Shown here piece after piece: positions 1-10,852 of a stretch of 64,000 bases of DNA; position 1 is the first letter of the stretch, and each line of letters opens with the position of its first letter. The notes under the pieces were generated by a model, which saw only the letters and a list, made by a program, of their open reading frames with translations, searched no databases and had not been told where the DNA came from. Source of the stretch: Thinopyrum elongatum (taxonomy: Eukaryota > Streptophyta > Magnoliopsida > Poales > Poaceae); the NCBI GenBank assembly GCA_011799875.1, contig CM022303.1, positions 277,522,904-277,586,903 of the forward strand, read 5' to 3'. Position numbers and translations under genes: made by a program.

Positions 1-1
1 T

Positions 2-547
2 TCTTGCCTTGGCCGAAGACTTCTTCGTGTTGAGGCGCCCAGTATCACACCAATGACAGCTTCTCAAGAAGGTATGAACACCACCCCACCTACCCAATTA
101 CCTGCAACTGTCGTGGCGGGTGATAGCAGACGATGCGAGGGAGAGCCTCCATTAGTACCAGATAACGTCGCCCCCGTCGAAGAAGCAAATGCTGATGATG
201 TCATGGAGGAGGATGATGATGACCCTCTCAATTATATCAATACCGCCTATGACGATGGAGGATTGATGGCTGGGGACTATGACTCAGGCTATGAGTGTGG
301 AGATGATGACTTGATGCTTCCTGATTTGCCGGAGCCGGAACATCCTAAGGCGGAATGCAAAAAGTCTCTCTTTATGCGATCCTCGCAGGAGACGCCTCCA
401 GATGCCACCTCTACCCAGCAACAACCCGAGGGCCGTCCACTGATTAGCCCGACGACACTGGGGGTGGTGGTTAGGGAAGGTATGGTGGGCTCACTACAGC
501 CACCCATCCAAGAAGCAAAGGAGGAGTCCGGACAAGAAAGGCCCTAA
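2..547 (+). pseudogene. Acidic linker region of the CACTA second gene (fragment)
   Basis: An open frame runs from the window edge to a stop at 545-547. It is strongly acidic in the middle (runs of Asp and Glu around 190-320) and Pro/Gln-rich afterwards, with no catalytic motif. A shift into the frame that opens near 534 (Lys-Lys-Gly-Pro-Lys-Gly-Ala-Arg) would join it to the protease-like region that follows, so the stop at 545 is probably a frameshift artefact. No function can be assigned; a low-complexity linker before the C48 domain is the simplest reading. Confidence 0.45.
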
Positions 548-1762
548 AGGCGCTAGAGCTGCTTCAAGCAGCCAGCCGCCTCTGAAGCCCCGGGAGGTAG
601 ACAGAATACCTGTCGAAGGTGCAGACCGTTTCCATGTCACCGGCAACCCGATCCTATCTCCGAAAGCGCTAGAGGACATACTGAACAATGATCTAAGGAG
701 GCTTCATGAAGATGTGCTGGCCAGAGAGAAAAGCCTTCTCATCTCAGAAAAACCAGGATACCCGCTTTACGTGGCTCAGGTGCCGGGCGGCAAGTTGTAC
801 GTCGAGAGATGGCCCGCGGATAAGTTCATCTTGTGATTTGACTACATCTACGACATGTTCCACATGACCAAGCTGGATTTCCAGTTCATCCACATGTATG
901 CGCTGTATCTCAACTACTTCATCAGGCTCGAGAACATAAAATATATCTGCGTCGCGGACCCCTACTATATGCACGAGAGCTTCTTGGAAGTTTGCAAAGA
1001 GCACCGTGACTATGCAAGCAAGTATATCGCCGAGTTCATGTGCGCTAATAAGGACAAGGAAGTGATTCTCCTGCCTTATCATCCCACGTAAGTCATCCGT
1101 GGATATCCTTTAATAAGTTTTAATCATTCCTTTGCAAGCATGGAGGCTAATTTGAGGTTTAATTATTCTGCGCAGCGGGGGGGGGCGCCGTCCTCATTGT
1201 TCTGTACCCAGAATACTCCCATGCTATGTACTTGGACTCATCGAAGAACATCAAGAAAAAGGATTACACGCACATAAAGAGTGTTCTCGATAGTGCCCTG
1301 TTCACCTTCAGCCTGTCTGGTGGATATATCAAGGTGAAAAAGCACATGAAGAACAGGCTGGGTTTCAGCCATAAGACTGACTTCTGCTGCATCTAGCAAC
1401 CGTACACCAGTAAGTCTGATGGATTCTACCTCATGCATCACCTGCTCGAATACCGAAGGGATAATCAACGCTTTCGCATGTTAGCTACTACCAACGATGC
1501 CCAGATTGTCAACTGGGCCACAAGCATAGGAAAGACACCGGATCATCGAATCCGAGCTGAGTTTTATCACGTACAATGTGAACTTGCCCAAGTGATCATG
1601 AAGCAGGTCCTCGAACCAATAGGGATGTTCTACCATGGGCCAATAATGCAGGATGATGTACGAGCACTGCTACTCGCTCAGCGTCTGGACCTGAAGCCTT
1701 TCAAGAAGCTTGGGTGCTTCCTCCCTGACTATGAAGATTGGACCGCCGACATGGAGGACTGA
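534..1762 (+). pseudogene. Ulp1/C48-like cysteine protease domain of the CACTA, decayed
   Basis: Read with one intron (donor GT at 1088, acceptor AG at 1174-1175, 88 bp), this region resembles the SUMO-protease-like (C48) domain carried by many plant CACTA and Mutator elements. Recognisable parts are a 'VILLPYHPT' strand before the intron, 'VLIVLYPE' and 'MYLDSS' after it (the Asp of the triad), and a 'QP....DGFYLMHHLLEYRRD' block near 1397-1455 where the family has the Gln and the nucleophilic Cys. No Cys stands at that place. The segment after the acceptor is a run of about ten G that replaces the expected His-Trp. Internal stops are TGA 834-836 and TAG 1394-1396. The domain assignment is inference from motif order; the copy is non-functional. 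Confidence 0.55.
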
Positions 1763-2007
1763 TTGTCGATGACAATGTGTCACTACTGTCTTTCTATGGC
1801 AAAACTTTGAATTTATGCACGACGAAACTCTATGATGTAATTAAACAGTCCTCCTGAACTAGCGTAGATCGCTCTAGTTAATTAGTTTGGGTATGAGGAA
1901 CTTTGTTATTTATGTTTACTATAGGTTGCTTGTATTTTGCTAATTATGCCTCTTTGTTTTCTTAAGTACATTATGTTGCATATTATCATTGAATTCATGA
2001 ACTGACG
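1763..2007. other. Spacer between the two CACTA reading frames
   Basis: AT-rich DNA between the protease-like frame and the small membrane-anchored frame. I see no motif beyond ordinary 3'-UTR or intron composition. Confidence 0.4.
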
Positions 2008-2028
2008 ATGCAAGTACATAGATCAGAG

Positions 2029-2286
2029 ATGGCGAAGGACTGCTACGTCGTGTTCGTTGGGAGGGTTCCAGGAGTGTACGACCACTGGCCAGACACTCAG
2101 GACCAAGTGGACAAGTACCCGGGTGCTAGCCACAGAGGGTTCGATAGTAGAGCCGAAGCGGAAAGTAGTTACTTGAGGTGGACGCTCTGGCAAGAGCGGG
2201 AGCGAAACCACCGGTGCCTCAAGAAGTATTACATAGTCGCGCTCTTGCTCATGTTGATCGCTCTTCTCTTCTACATCATGGTTTAG
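2029..2286 (+). CDS. Small protein: RNase H1 N-terminal (viroplasmin-like) domain plus C-terminal membrane segment
   Basis: An intact 85-codon frame starts at ATG 2029 (GAGATGGCG, better context than the in-frame ATG at 2008). Residues about 4-48 match the fold signature of the RNase H1 N-terminal or caulimovirus viroplasmin domain: Tyr-Val-Val-Phe-Val-Gly-Arg-x-Pro-Gly-Val-Tyr, then Trp, then Gln-Val near Tyr-Pro-Gly-Ala, then a Phe-Asp-Ser-x-Ala-Glu-Ala helix. In RNase H1 this module binds RNA-DNA hybrids. The last 20 residues are almost entirely Leu, Ile, Val, Ala and Tyr after a Lys-Lys stop-transfer-like pair, so a single transmembrane helix is likely. No RNase H catalytic domain follows. 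It lies downstream of the protease-like frame on the same strand, inside the CACTA. Its role is unknown. Confidence 0.6.
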   Translation: MAKDCYVVFVGRVPGVYDHWPDTQDQVDKYPGASHRGFDSRAEAESSYLRWTLWQERERNHRCLKKYYIVALLLMLIALLFYIMV

Positions 2287-2402
2287 ATAGAGATGATGAA
2301 ACTTGTGTGTGCGTGTGTGCCATGACCATGCAGTTGCATTTATTCAAGACATGACATGACTTGTGTATCGCTATTTTCGAGATGTGATGATATTTGTGTT
2401 GA

Positions 2403-2426
2403 ATGATGATGATGATGATGATGATG
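2403..2426. repeat. (ATG)8 microsatellite
   Basis: Eight perfect ATG units lie just downstream of the small CACTA frame, in a TATGATATGATG-rich stretch that continues to about 2500. Confidence 0.9.
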
Positions 2427-2559
2427 GTATGACGAGACTATAGTATGTGTATGATATGATGAGAATAGTGTATGTTTATTATGATCTGATGAAACTACTG
2501 TATAGAGCATGCACAAATACATCACAAATATGTAGAGGGGAATAAATCTGTGAAAGCAG

Positions 2560-2739
2560 GAATACTAGCAGTAGCGCTGGAAGGTATCTAGCGGCAGCGC
2601 TGGATTAGCAGTAGCGCTTGCTTTGGTGCAGCGCTACAAATAGTTAGCAGTAGCGCTGGTCCAGGTAGCGCTACTGCTAAGCATACTTACCAGTAGCGCT
2701 GGTCCGGGCAGCGCTACTGCTAAAACTTAGATGTAGCGC
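2560..2739. repeat. CACTA subterminal repeats (left of E1)
   Basis: At least six copies of TAGCAGTAGCGCTG or its reverse complement CAGCGCTACTGCTA occur in both orientations, as in CACTA subterminal regions where the element's own DNA-binding protein attaches. The array stops at 2739 where E1 begins and resumes at 14852. AGCGC at 2735-2739 is the left copy of E1's target duplication. Confidence 0.85.
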
Positions 2740-4120
2740 TGTGGCGCCCCCGACTCAATCGTACACTAATCATACACGCAAACGTGTACGATCAAGCACA
2801 GGGACTCACGGGAAGATATCACAACACAACTCTAACATAATTTAAACGGAGGTCCACAATATTACAGACCAGGGGTCCGAAGATCCGAATACATAAGTCA
2901 GTCATACAAATATTATCTGAGTACAGACATAGTTAGACAAGTTTTGCCTTAAGAAGGCTAGCACAAACAGCGACACTAGATCGAAAGGCGTTGGCCTCCT
3001 GCCTGGGAGCCTCCGATCCTACTCCTGGTCAGCTGGCTCGATCCAGTAGTAAGTACCCTCTGGACCCTCCTGGTAGTAAGCTCCGGTGGGGGCATCTGGC
3101 TCCTGGACTCCATCGTCTGATGTATCATCAAGGTGGGGTATATGGGGAAAAGAGAAAGTAAAGCAACCGTGAGTACTCATCCGAAGTACTCAGCAAGCAA
3201 GGATCTATACTACATATGCAACATTATCAATGGAGAAAGGCTGTATAAGTGGACTGGGCTACAGAAATGCCAGAATAGAGAGTAGGCCTAGTCCTATCGA
3301 AGACTAGCATCTCCAAACATCTTCACAAGGCCATCATCTTGCAGCAATAGAAGAGAGTAGAATAGCATTTTATTTAGCAAACATGTTGAAGTACAGCTTA
3401 AAGATCCTTCCTCGACTCCCAAGCGAGAAAGCGATCCCGAAGCTTCAATTAAGTAACAAGTATCCAGTTCAAGTAGTAGATCGGGATACACAATCTGAGC
3501 ATCCTTTACCGTAGGACCGGCTATCGATAGAAGATTCATCCCTGCAGGGGTGCACTACTGTTACCCAACACGCTCGATCAACTCTGGCCGGACATACTTG
3601 CTGGGTAATGCCCATCCTTGGAAGATCAACACGAAACAGCGCTCTACCTAGGCTCGGCAGAGAGGTCAGCACGCCGGACTAACCTATGCACCCAGAGGTC
3701 TCGGGCCATCGCCCTGGGCACCCTACGCGTTGCGAGACTGGCAGGGGTGCAGGCGCGACACTGAACTCGTCAGTGAAGTATCCAGCCCAATCCCGACATT
3801 CAGCCCGCACGGTGAATTGTGAAATCAGATGAGCTTTCGGGAGAAACGCACTTCGCAGAGGGTCCCATAACCATTATCCCGCGTGGTGGTAGTGCGTATA
3901 GGGCACGTCGACCCACTCAGATCACACACCCAAATCCAATAGGCTCAATTAGTATCAAGCGGAGACAATCAGAGTCTCTGATGCTCCGCCACAATGTCAC
4001 ACTCGAGTGCCCTTCCGGCACACCCGAAAATCATAGATCCCCAGCGGGTACCCACCAGGGTGGACCCGCCTGTAACAGAGGTCAAGTAATCGTGTGGTCA
4101 TAACATCAAGGGGGAAACCC

Positions 4121-4319
4121 GAGGAATCACCCTCGGCGGATTCCACACGACGAAATCATCAGGGCGAACGTATGAGGTATCACCCTCGAGGTTCACACTG
4201 AGGGGTCGCACGACAGAGTCGTATCGGAAGTGGAGAAAGAGGAATCACCCTCGATGACCACGACCGAACAGCTACACTGCAGAGTATTCATCGGGAGTGC
4301 GTTACGAGGTATCACCCTC
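4121..4319. repeat. Four spaced short palindromes in the E1 LTR
   Basis: GAGGAATCACCCTC or GAGGTATCACCCTC occurs at 4121-4134, 4174-4187, 4239-4252 and 4306-4319, spaced 53, 65 and 67 bp. Arms GAGG and CCTC pair. The right LTR has the same four at 12234, 12287, 12352 and 12419. In E2 the reverse complements appear (about 23917, 23977, 24050 and 24102). Confidence 0.75.
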
Positions 4320-4618
4320 GGCACTCGATAGTTACTACGCAGAGTCGTACAACTAAGGGGGTGTGAAGTGAGGTGTCGGTCTCTGGTCGACGATCACGTT
4401 GATTGAGTCATCGATGATCAAGCAGGGGCAACAAAGGTAAGGTGGTGGGGTCACTGATGGTTCATTCCAACCTAAACTAAACAGTTTATCATAGGCAGGT
4501 AAGTTAGCAATGAACAGGTTACAACAGCAGGCTATGCATTAGAATAGGAGCATACATTAATAGTAGCAAAATCTAATGCAAGCAGGAGAATAGAATGTGC
4601 GATATCTGGAATGCTCAA

Positions 4619-4633
4619 GGGGGGGGGGGGGGG
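4619..4633. repeat. Poly-G tract (15 G)
   Basis: A run of 15 G in the left LTR is about six bases shorter in the right LTR (near 12732), as expected from homopolymer slippage. Several other poly-G or poly-C runs occur in these LTRs. Confidence 0.8.
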
Positions 4634-5379
4634 CTTGGCCTGGTTGCTCTGGCAAGAGAGAGGGGTCGTCAACGGGCTGCTCGTCGGTAGTGTAGTCGTA
4701 CCCGGGTGCAGCGTCGTCGGTCTCAGCGTCTATCGAAGGAGAAGGGGGGGGGAGAGAAACAATAAATTCACGGCAATAATGCAAACAATATGTATGACAT
4801 GCCTAAATGATATGCGGAGGGGTTCTACTGCCTAACTAAATGATTTAGTTAATTTAGGAATTTATTTGGATTTATTTAATTAAAGTTGGGCACTATTCAT
4901 TTACTGAAAACGGTCTAAATGTTCAATGTTCATATAGCTACGGGCATCTGACAGGAATACGGAGGGCGTATCCGGGTTCGTATCGAAATTCTGAGCAAGT
5001 TTCATGTATAAAGTATTTTCATCTGAGCTACGGTTTATTTTATATTAATTTTAAAAGATTTAAATCATTTTTAAAATTTATTTAATTAATTTAATTCAAC
5101 ATTATCCAGAACAGTGCATGCTGACGTCAGCATGACGTCAGCAGTCAACAGAGGTGTTGACTGGTCAAACTGACGTGTGGGTCCGATGGGACCCACGTGT
5201 CATACACTGTTTAGGTAATTAATATTAGTTAGTTAGGTTAATTACCTATTAGGGTAATTAATACACAATTAATTAAGTTAATTAAGTTAATTAATTAATA
5301 TTTTTATTTCTTCTTATTATTATTTTTTTCAATTCCTTTTTTTTATAAACGTTCTGTGGGCGGGGCCCCTCTGTCATAG

Positions 5380-6150
5380 GCCCATAGGGGCTTTAGCGGG
5401 CGCCGGCGTTAGCGGGCACGGGCGCAATGGGTGCCCAGCACCCGTTTGTTCGGGCGCACGCCCGGGGCTGTGGCGAGGCCGGCCGGAAACGGCGGGGGTC
5501 GCGCGAGGGGGCGGGCTGCAGGCTGCGGCGGCGTGGCGCGGGCGGTGCGGCGCGTGGCGGAGTGGCCAGCAGCGGTGGCGATGAGCGGCAGGGGGGGCGA
5601 GCAGCGGGAGGGCAGGGATGAGGCGGCGGCGCGGCGCACGGGGAAGAAGCAGCAGGGCGGGGAGCATCGCGGGGCGGGGCTCGTGCGAGCGCTGGGCGCG
5701 TGCAGGGCGTGCGGGAGCGCGGGACGCGGCGGTGGGGCGCCGCGAGGCGCGCGCGAGCTCGAGCGCGCGGCTGCGGCAGTGGGCGCGGTAGCAGGGACAG
5801 GGGAGAGAGGAGGAGGGGCGCGGGGCGTGCTCACGGGGCCGGTAGGGAAGTGGCAGCGGGGCGCGGGGAGGGAGTCGGAGACGACGGCGACGGAGGAGAA
5901 GCAGGCCGGCGGGGGAGCGCTCCGGGCGGCGGCGTCCAACAGCGACAGGCGGCGTGGGGAGCGCCGGCGACAAGGCGATGGCGTCGACGAAGAGGCGGTG
6001 GAGCGGCACCGGCGAGGTGGTGGTGGCGACGGGGCGCGGCGTCAGGCGAGCGGCGAGGGGCGCCGTCGAGCGCCCGATCCGATCGGGATCGGGGGAAGCA
6101 GAGGGAGGAGTGGGGGATCGTGGGGGGAAGTGGGGGTGGTTACGGGCTAG
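5380..6150. other. CpG-rich island in the E1 3' LTR
   Basis: About 770 bp of extreme GC content with dense CpG lies between AT-rich flanks. It is G-rich on the plus strand, that is, C-rich in element orientation. The right LTR carries the same island at about 13480-14300, with small indels. Confidence 0.75.
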
Positions 6151-6747
6151 GGTTTGGTCGGGTGGGGGATAAGGGGAAGCGGGGTGGGCCGGTCGGGCGA
6201 TCTGTGGTCCAGCTGGGCCACGACCCAGTGGGGGGGGGCGGGTTCTGTTTCTCTTTTCATTTTGTTTTATTTTCTTTTTCTTATTTCTTTTTCTCACATT
6301 TTCCTGTTATGTAAATAGTTTGGCACTCAAATGAATTTTGTAAAATATGTGACCTGGTCCATAAATCACAGTGCACTGTAACCTAGCACCAAAAACTTGT
6401 TTGGGGTAAATATCATTTCATATTTATTTTGTATTAATAAAAAGGTTATTATTTAATGCTCTCAGCCACTGTTTGAGGTTGTTCAAGTCATTTATCAAAT
6501 TCCAACAATGTTGTTTACAATTTTAACATAGCCTCAGATTTATCTACTATTTATTGAACATTTTAGTTTCTGTGTTGAACAACTTTTATTTTCCACTTTC
6601 ATTTAAATTTTGAATTTGAGTTAGGAGTTGAAATGCAATATGATGCTAATGATGATTTGACACTGTTAACCTTGCTGACTTGTCATTATCAAAAGTGATT
6701 ACTGTTGCTAATCACCGGGGGTGTTACAATTCTCCTCATCTATCAAG

Positions 6748-6766
6748 AATTCTCGTCCCGAGAATT
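6748..6766. promoter_or_regulatory. Palindrome beside the E1 3' LTR
   Basis: Plus-strand AATTCTCGTCCCGAGAATT has 8-bp arms round a 3-base centre, 20 bp from the LTR. E2 has the same palindrome in the same place (30701-30719), although the coding DNA before it is missing from E1. That suggests a cis-acting role in the RNA or in plus-strand priming; the role itself is inference. Confidence 0.6.
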
Positions 6767-9700
6767 TAAGCGGGGGAGTAGGGGGGGAGTCATGGTTACG
6801 AAACTCTAACGGATCTTCTCGGTCCTGGGTGCTCTTCTCGAAGAGGTCGACCCATTACGTTGATGTCTTCATTTCTCTGCTTCAGCTCCTCATGAGGAAG
6901 TCGGCATCTTTTCTTCGGAAATTCCGTCGTACTTACGAATAGGTGAGGGGTTGCTCTACAACGATAGAATGGTATAAGGGAAAATCATCTGGGGTTATCC
7001 CAGGATTGAACACATGAGTATCTCTCGAGTTGAACAAATGAAACACATCGAGAGCCAAGTAAGAAGGTACCATATGAAGTTTCAAGCGGATAGACAATCG
7101 TTCGTTGCCTGAAACAGAGTGTGAAAGGGGTTCAGAGCAACGAGAATAAGTATTGTTTCTAATACCAGAATTGGTGATCTCACGGAAGGTGGCTCGTGAA
7201 TTACATACGAGGCCACGCGCCAGGAACAACCTTGGGAACAGGGGGTGTACAAGAGAGTCAGGTTTCGATCCTATGGAACTGTGGGTTATGGGCCCACCAT
7301 GTGGGTTAAAAGTAGGAAGGGCGCTATCATGTTACATAATCATGATAGCAAGGCATGTTAGAGAATAACCTGTCAGTTATGTCGGTAACAATGTTGGTAC
7401 CAAGGGCGAGGGACGAAGAGAACCATTTTCCTGCTCGTTGAACGAGGCGGGCCAATAGGCAAGGTTCTCGTCCATCGGTGGTTACCGGAATGTCATCAAC
7501 AATAGTAACAGGGTCTTACTGACAGAGTGGTACAACAAGTTGCTTACCTAAGCAGGAGAATATTACTGCTTAGTTCATATAGAACACAAGAAAGGTTAAC
7601 AAAACAATGGAAAGGAACATGTGTTTAAACACATAATTCCGGAATATATCCTTCCCAAGGACAAGCAGAGCATGATATCCATGACAGGATATAATGTAGA
7701 AAACTCTTTAGGTAGGGGAGAGAAATTTCATGACATTACCCATACAGCGGTGTTTGGATAATTGAGCAGGAAACATTTAGCATTGGGCTTCAAATGTTCT
7801 TGTTGAAAATCGGAGTACCATAGACATGCTTCGAGATAGCATTGACATGGTCATCAGGTGAAGATCAGACTTTGGAAACACAAAGGATCCATCAGGAATA
7901 ACTTATAGAATAAGTCTTACTATTTCCTCATGGAAGAATGGATAGCCTTGCTGAAAAGGATTCTATAACAATAGGGCCTCCTGCCAGGTGTGCTAGGCAT
8001 GACATCACCTTACCGGGTCACATAAAGACCATTATTATAACTCTTGGAAATATGTTCCAACCATCATATCTGACCGAGATTCAAATCTGATTGGTGTCAG
8101 GATACCTCAAACTTACGATGCTCGAGGAGAAAAGGTGCGACACAAATTGACGAGATGACATCGAAGATTCTCGGGAAATGAACTATGGAAGCGAGTTCCG
8201 AAACAAGAGTTCATCAGTAAACCAACGAGAGGGTGAGGAGGTGGATGATGGAATCAGCGACAACTGATCGAGGTTTCCAAAAAGATGGATTTCCACAATT
8301 ATGTGATCAAGGAGATAATATTGGACATATCGAAGTAGATAACGAAGTATGTTCGAGGAAAACATCCATGAGTAAACATTGATCAAAACGTGCACCTGGA
8401 AGGACGGACTAAGTAGCCTGATCGATGTTAGAATGGTGATTCAATAACCAATAGACTAAGAATCAAGCTATCAACCATTAACTTCAAAGAAATAAGGTTG
8501 TTAGAAGTACAGAATCCAAGCGGCACTGTTCACTTGTTGGTATCCCGGTTAGAATCAACATGGGAACCAAGAAAGAATGGCAATGGTGAGAAGTATCAAT
8601 ATATCAAGAATTCTTAAGGGTGGTGAAATTCTCACGACGTTCTTGACATAAAAGACGGTAATACTCCAAGGTGAAGAAGAACAATTGCTGGATAGCAAGG
8701 AACTCAAGGTATAACACAAAACAAAACAAAAACAAGTTTTGTGTTGGAAGGAATGCAATAATGTTGTCGATGATAACACAAATCATCGAGGGGCAAGGAT
8801 GATATTTCTCATCATGAATTCAATAGATATCTTGGAAGAGCTCAGAATGTTTATGATGAGCACGACATATTTGTCGAGAGATTTCATGAAGATGCAATCG
8901 ATCAGCGATGACATCAAGCTAAAGGAATGATGAAGCGAAGGGTTATTGGAACCAAGGGTATGACACAAACTCAAAATCAAGCTTGCTGTTCAAGGCGAAA
9001 TGATATGACAGGGAAGATCGACAGAAGATTAGCTCATCGTCGAAAATTATGCTCCAGGAATAAGCAGCAGGTAGTATAGTTTAAAGTAAGCACGATGATG
9101 ATATAGCCAATCAGGCAAAGAATGACAGGAGTTGAATTTAAATTTCCCAGCAATACATTACTAGGAGTATTGAATCACAGGGTGGATTCGATTCACTTAT
9201 CGATGTTCTCAGTTGTCAAACAACTCAAAACCCGTGGAATACTGAATCAGTGAGAAGGAATACTTGACGAGTCTCATAAGAAGTATTGCAGTCCTGTGAT
9301 ATCATCGGGATACCAGGGGGTAATACTCGAAGAAAGATCAGAATAGAAACTGAGCTGGATCGCTGACTTGCGATAGCAGATACTTTAATCTTGTCAAAAA
9401 TAGATGAGGCACTGGAATGGTTTCCTTTCAGATGTAATGAATAAGGTTAGCATGGTCGGGACCATAGCTGCAAGGGATCCAATTTATTGACACCGAAAGA
9501 ATTATTCAAATGATTAAATATTCTTGCAAGAAGCTTTCATGATAAGCTCCACATCGAGTCCAGGGGCAAGAACACAAAGGATCGAGGTCGACTCCCACTT
9601 CTTCGATACATAACCTTTCATTTACTTCTCGCCTTCGAAGAAGTTGTAACATTGAAATTTCATATGACGAAAAGCCAGTAGAGTATAACCCGCATAACTT

Positions 9701-10837
9701 TTCGAGTTCACACTGATTAAGGAAGGCCTAGGTTCAACCCATCGGGGCATCTTAGGAACATATAGCACAAACTTCAGGAGTAAATAACACGAGCTCGAAA
9801 GCAGAGCATGTTGACAAAAGGAGAGGATACAATTTATCAAAGGCATTATGTATCAAGGAAGAATTCGCAGGGCGGTAAAATATGAAGGACATCGTCGAGT
9901 AATAATCCAACAAAGGATCTAACAGTCCATAGTGGAGCTGATGTGAGCATCGGCACACAACCAGATGAAGAAAGAATGCGAAGGCATCGGATTATAGGAC
10001 ATCTGAATAATTTGATGCTTAGATAACAAAGGAATTATGAATTCCAAGTCAAGGGATCAGAAGCAATGCTCTGATTAGGGATGGATAAGTTGAATAGCCT
10101 TAGGGGTACAATCGACGGCAATTTGATTGAGGATTGCGAGCATTCGCAACATATCGAATCAAGTGACTCGAAATTATAATGATGAAGGATGCTAATGAAT
10201 ATTGCAAGTCAAATGGAACGCAACCATAATGCAAGCAGACGGCAGAGGATTACCGGAATATCAGATAGTATTTCAATGTATATTGTGAATCATATGAACA
10301 ACGGGGAAAGAACGGATACTCGGTAGGTGCGAGGAATTATCCGTAGGGGGTATTCATGTGGCAAGAACTGTAAGGTAGTAGGCCCAAAGGATTCTCGGAA
10401 TATCGGAGAATTTTTCAGGGTATCAAGTAATAACAGGGGCAACTGGGAATGAAGGTATGAACGACAAGTGTAAGCAGTTATCCATAAGGATTTATCGGTG
10501 GTCAGGAATAGCAAAAGTGGTGGGCACAAAGTCTCAAGAGAATATCGGAGAGTATCTTTGGAATCTTCTGGTGAAGCAGGCCATCATCTGGAATGAAGGG
10601 GCTCTCCGGGAGAAAGTATTTACGAGAACCTAGGTGTCGGCGTTAGTAAAAATTTATGTAACCCGAATAGAAGAGAGATCAGAGTCCCAGAGTATAGACG
10701 AGGAATAAAAGATCCTAATACCACCCATATGGCGACGTGGGCCCGTAAGCCACACAGCCAAGTTAGTAAATTAGTTTTTCGATGTCTAGACTCAACTTCG
10801 GCCAAGGAATTGGAAGGGGGCTTCCTACAGGCAGTCG

Positions 10838-10849
10838 GCTCTGATACCA
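10838..10849 (-). promoter_or_regulatory. E1 primer-binding site (tRNA-iMet type)
   Basis: The reverse complement reads TGGTATCAGAGC, the common plant primer-binding sequence complementary to initiator tRNA-Met, three bases inside the right LTR. It fixes E1's orientation as minus. Confidence 0.9.
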
Positions 10850-10852
10850 ACT

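Larger units (their letters stand above)
2740..6728 (-). repeat. E1 3' LTR (left copy)
   Basis: Contains, left to right, a region matching the E2 LTR end, four spaced GAGG..ATCACCCTC motifs (4121-4319), a poly-G run, a dispersed AT-rich block around 4820-5340, a very GC- and CpG-rich island (about 5380-6150) and an AT-rich terminus. Long open frames on both strands of the island, up to 307 codons, are a product of base composition and I do not call them genes. Confidence 0.88.
6729..10852 (-). other. E1 non-coding interior
   Basis: This 4.1-kb interior has no open frame longer than about 100 codons and no retroviral motif. Two parts match E2: roughly 10610-10852 (the leader after the primer-binding site, about 230 bp with few differences) and 6729-6785 (the region beside the 3' LTR, including a palindrome). 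Between them lies purine-biased DNA of unknown origin, with a diverged duplication of about 140 bp near 10300-10580 built round 'AGAATATCGGAGA'. I recognise nothing else in it. Confidence 0.7.

Noticed and set aside
5374..6297. 307-codon minus-strand frame and several overlapping frames of 170-240 codons on both strands
   Set aside because: All lie in the GC-rich island of an LTR where stop codons are rare; low-complexity Ala/Arg/Pro/Gly composition, no family resemblance, and the copy in the other LTR is disrupted differently.
6721..10529. Short frames in the E1 interior (60-100 codons) as genes
   Set aside because: No start context, no family resemblance, frequent stops in all frames; consistent with non-coding DNA.
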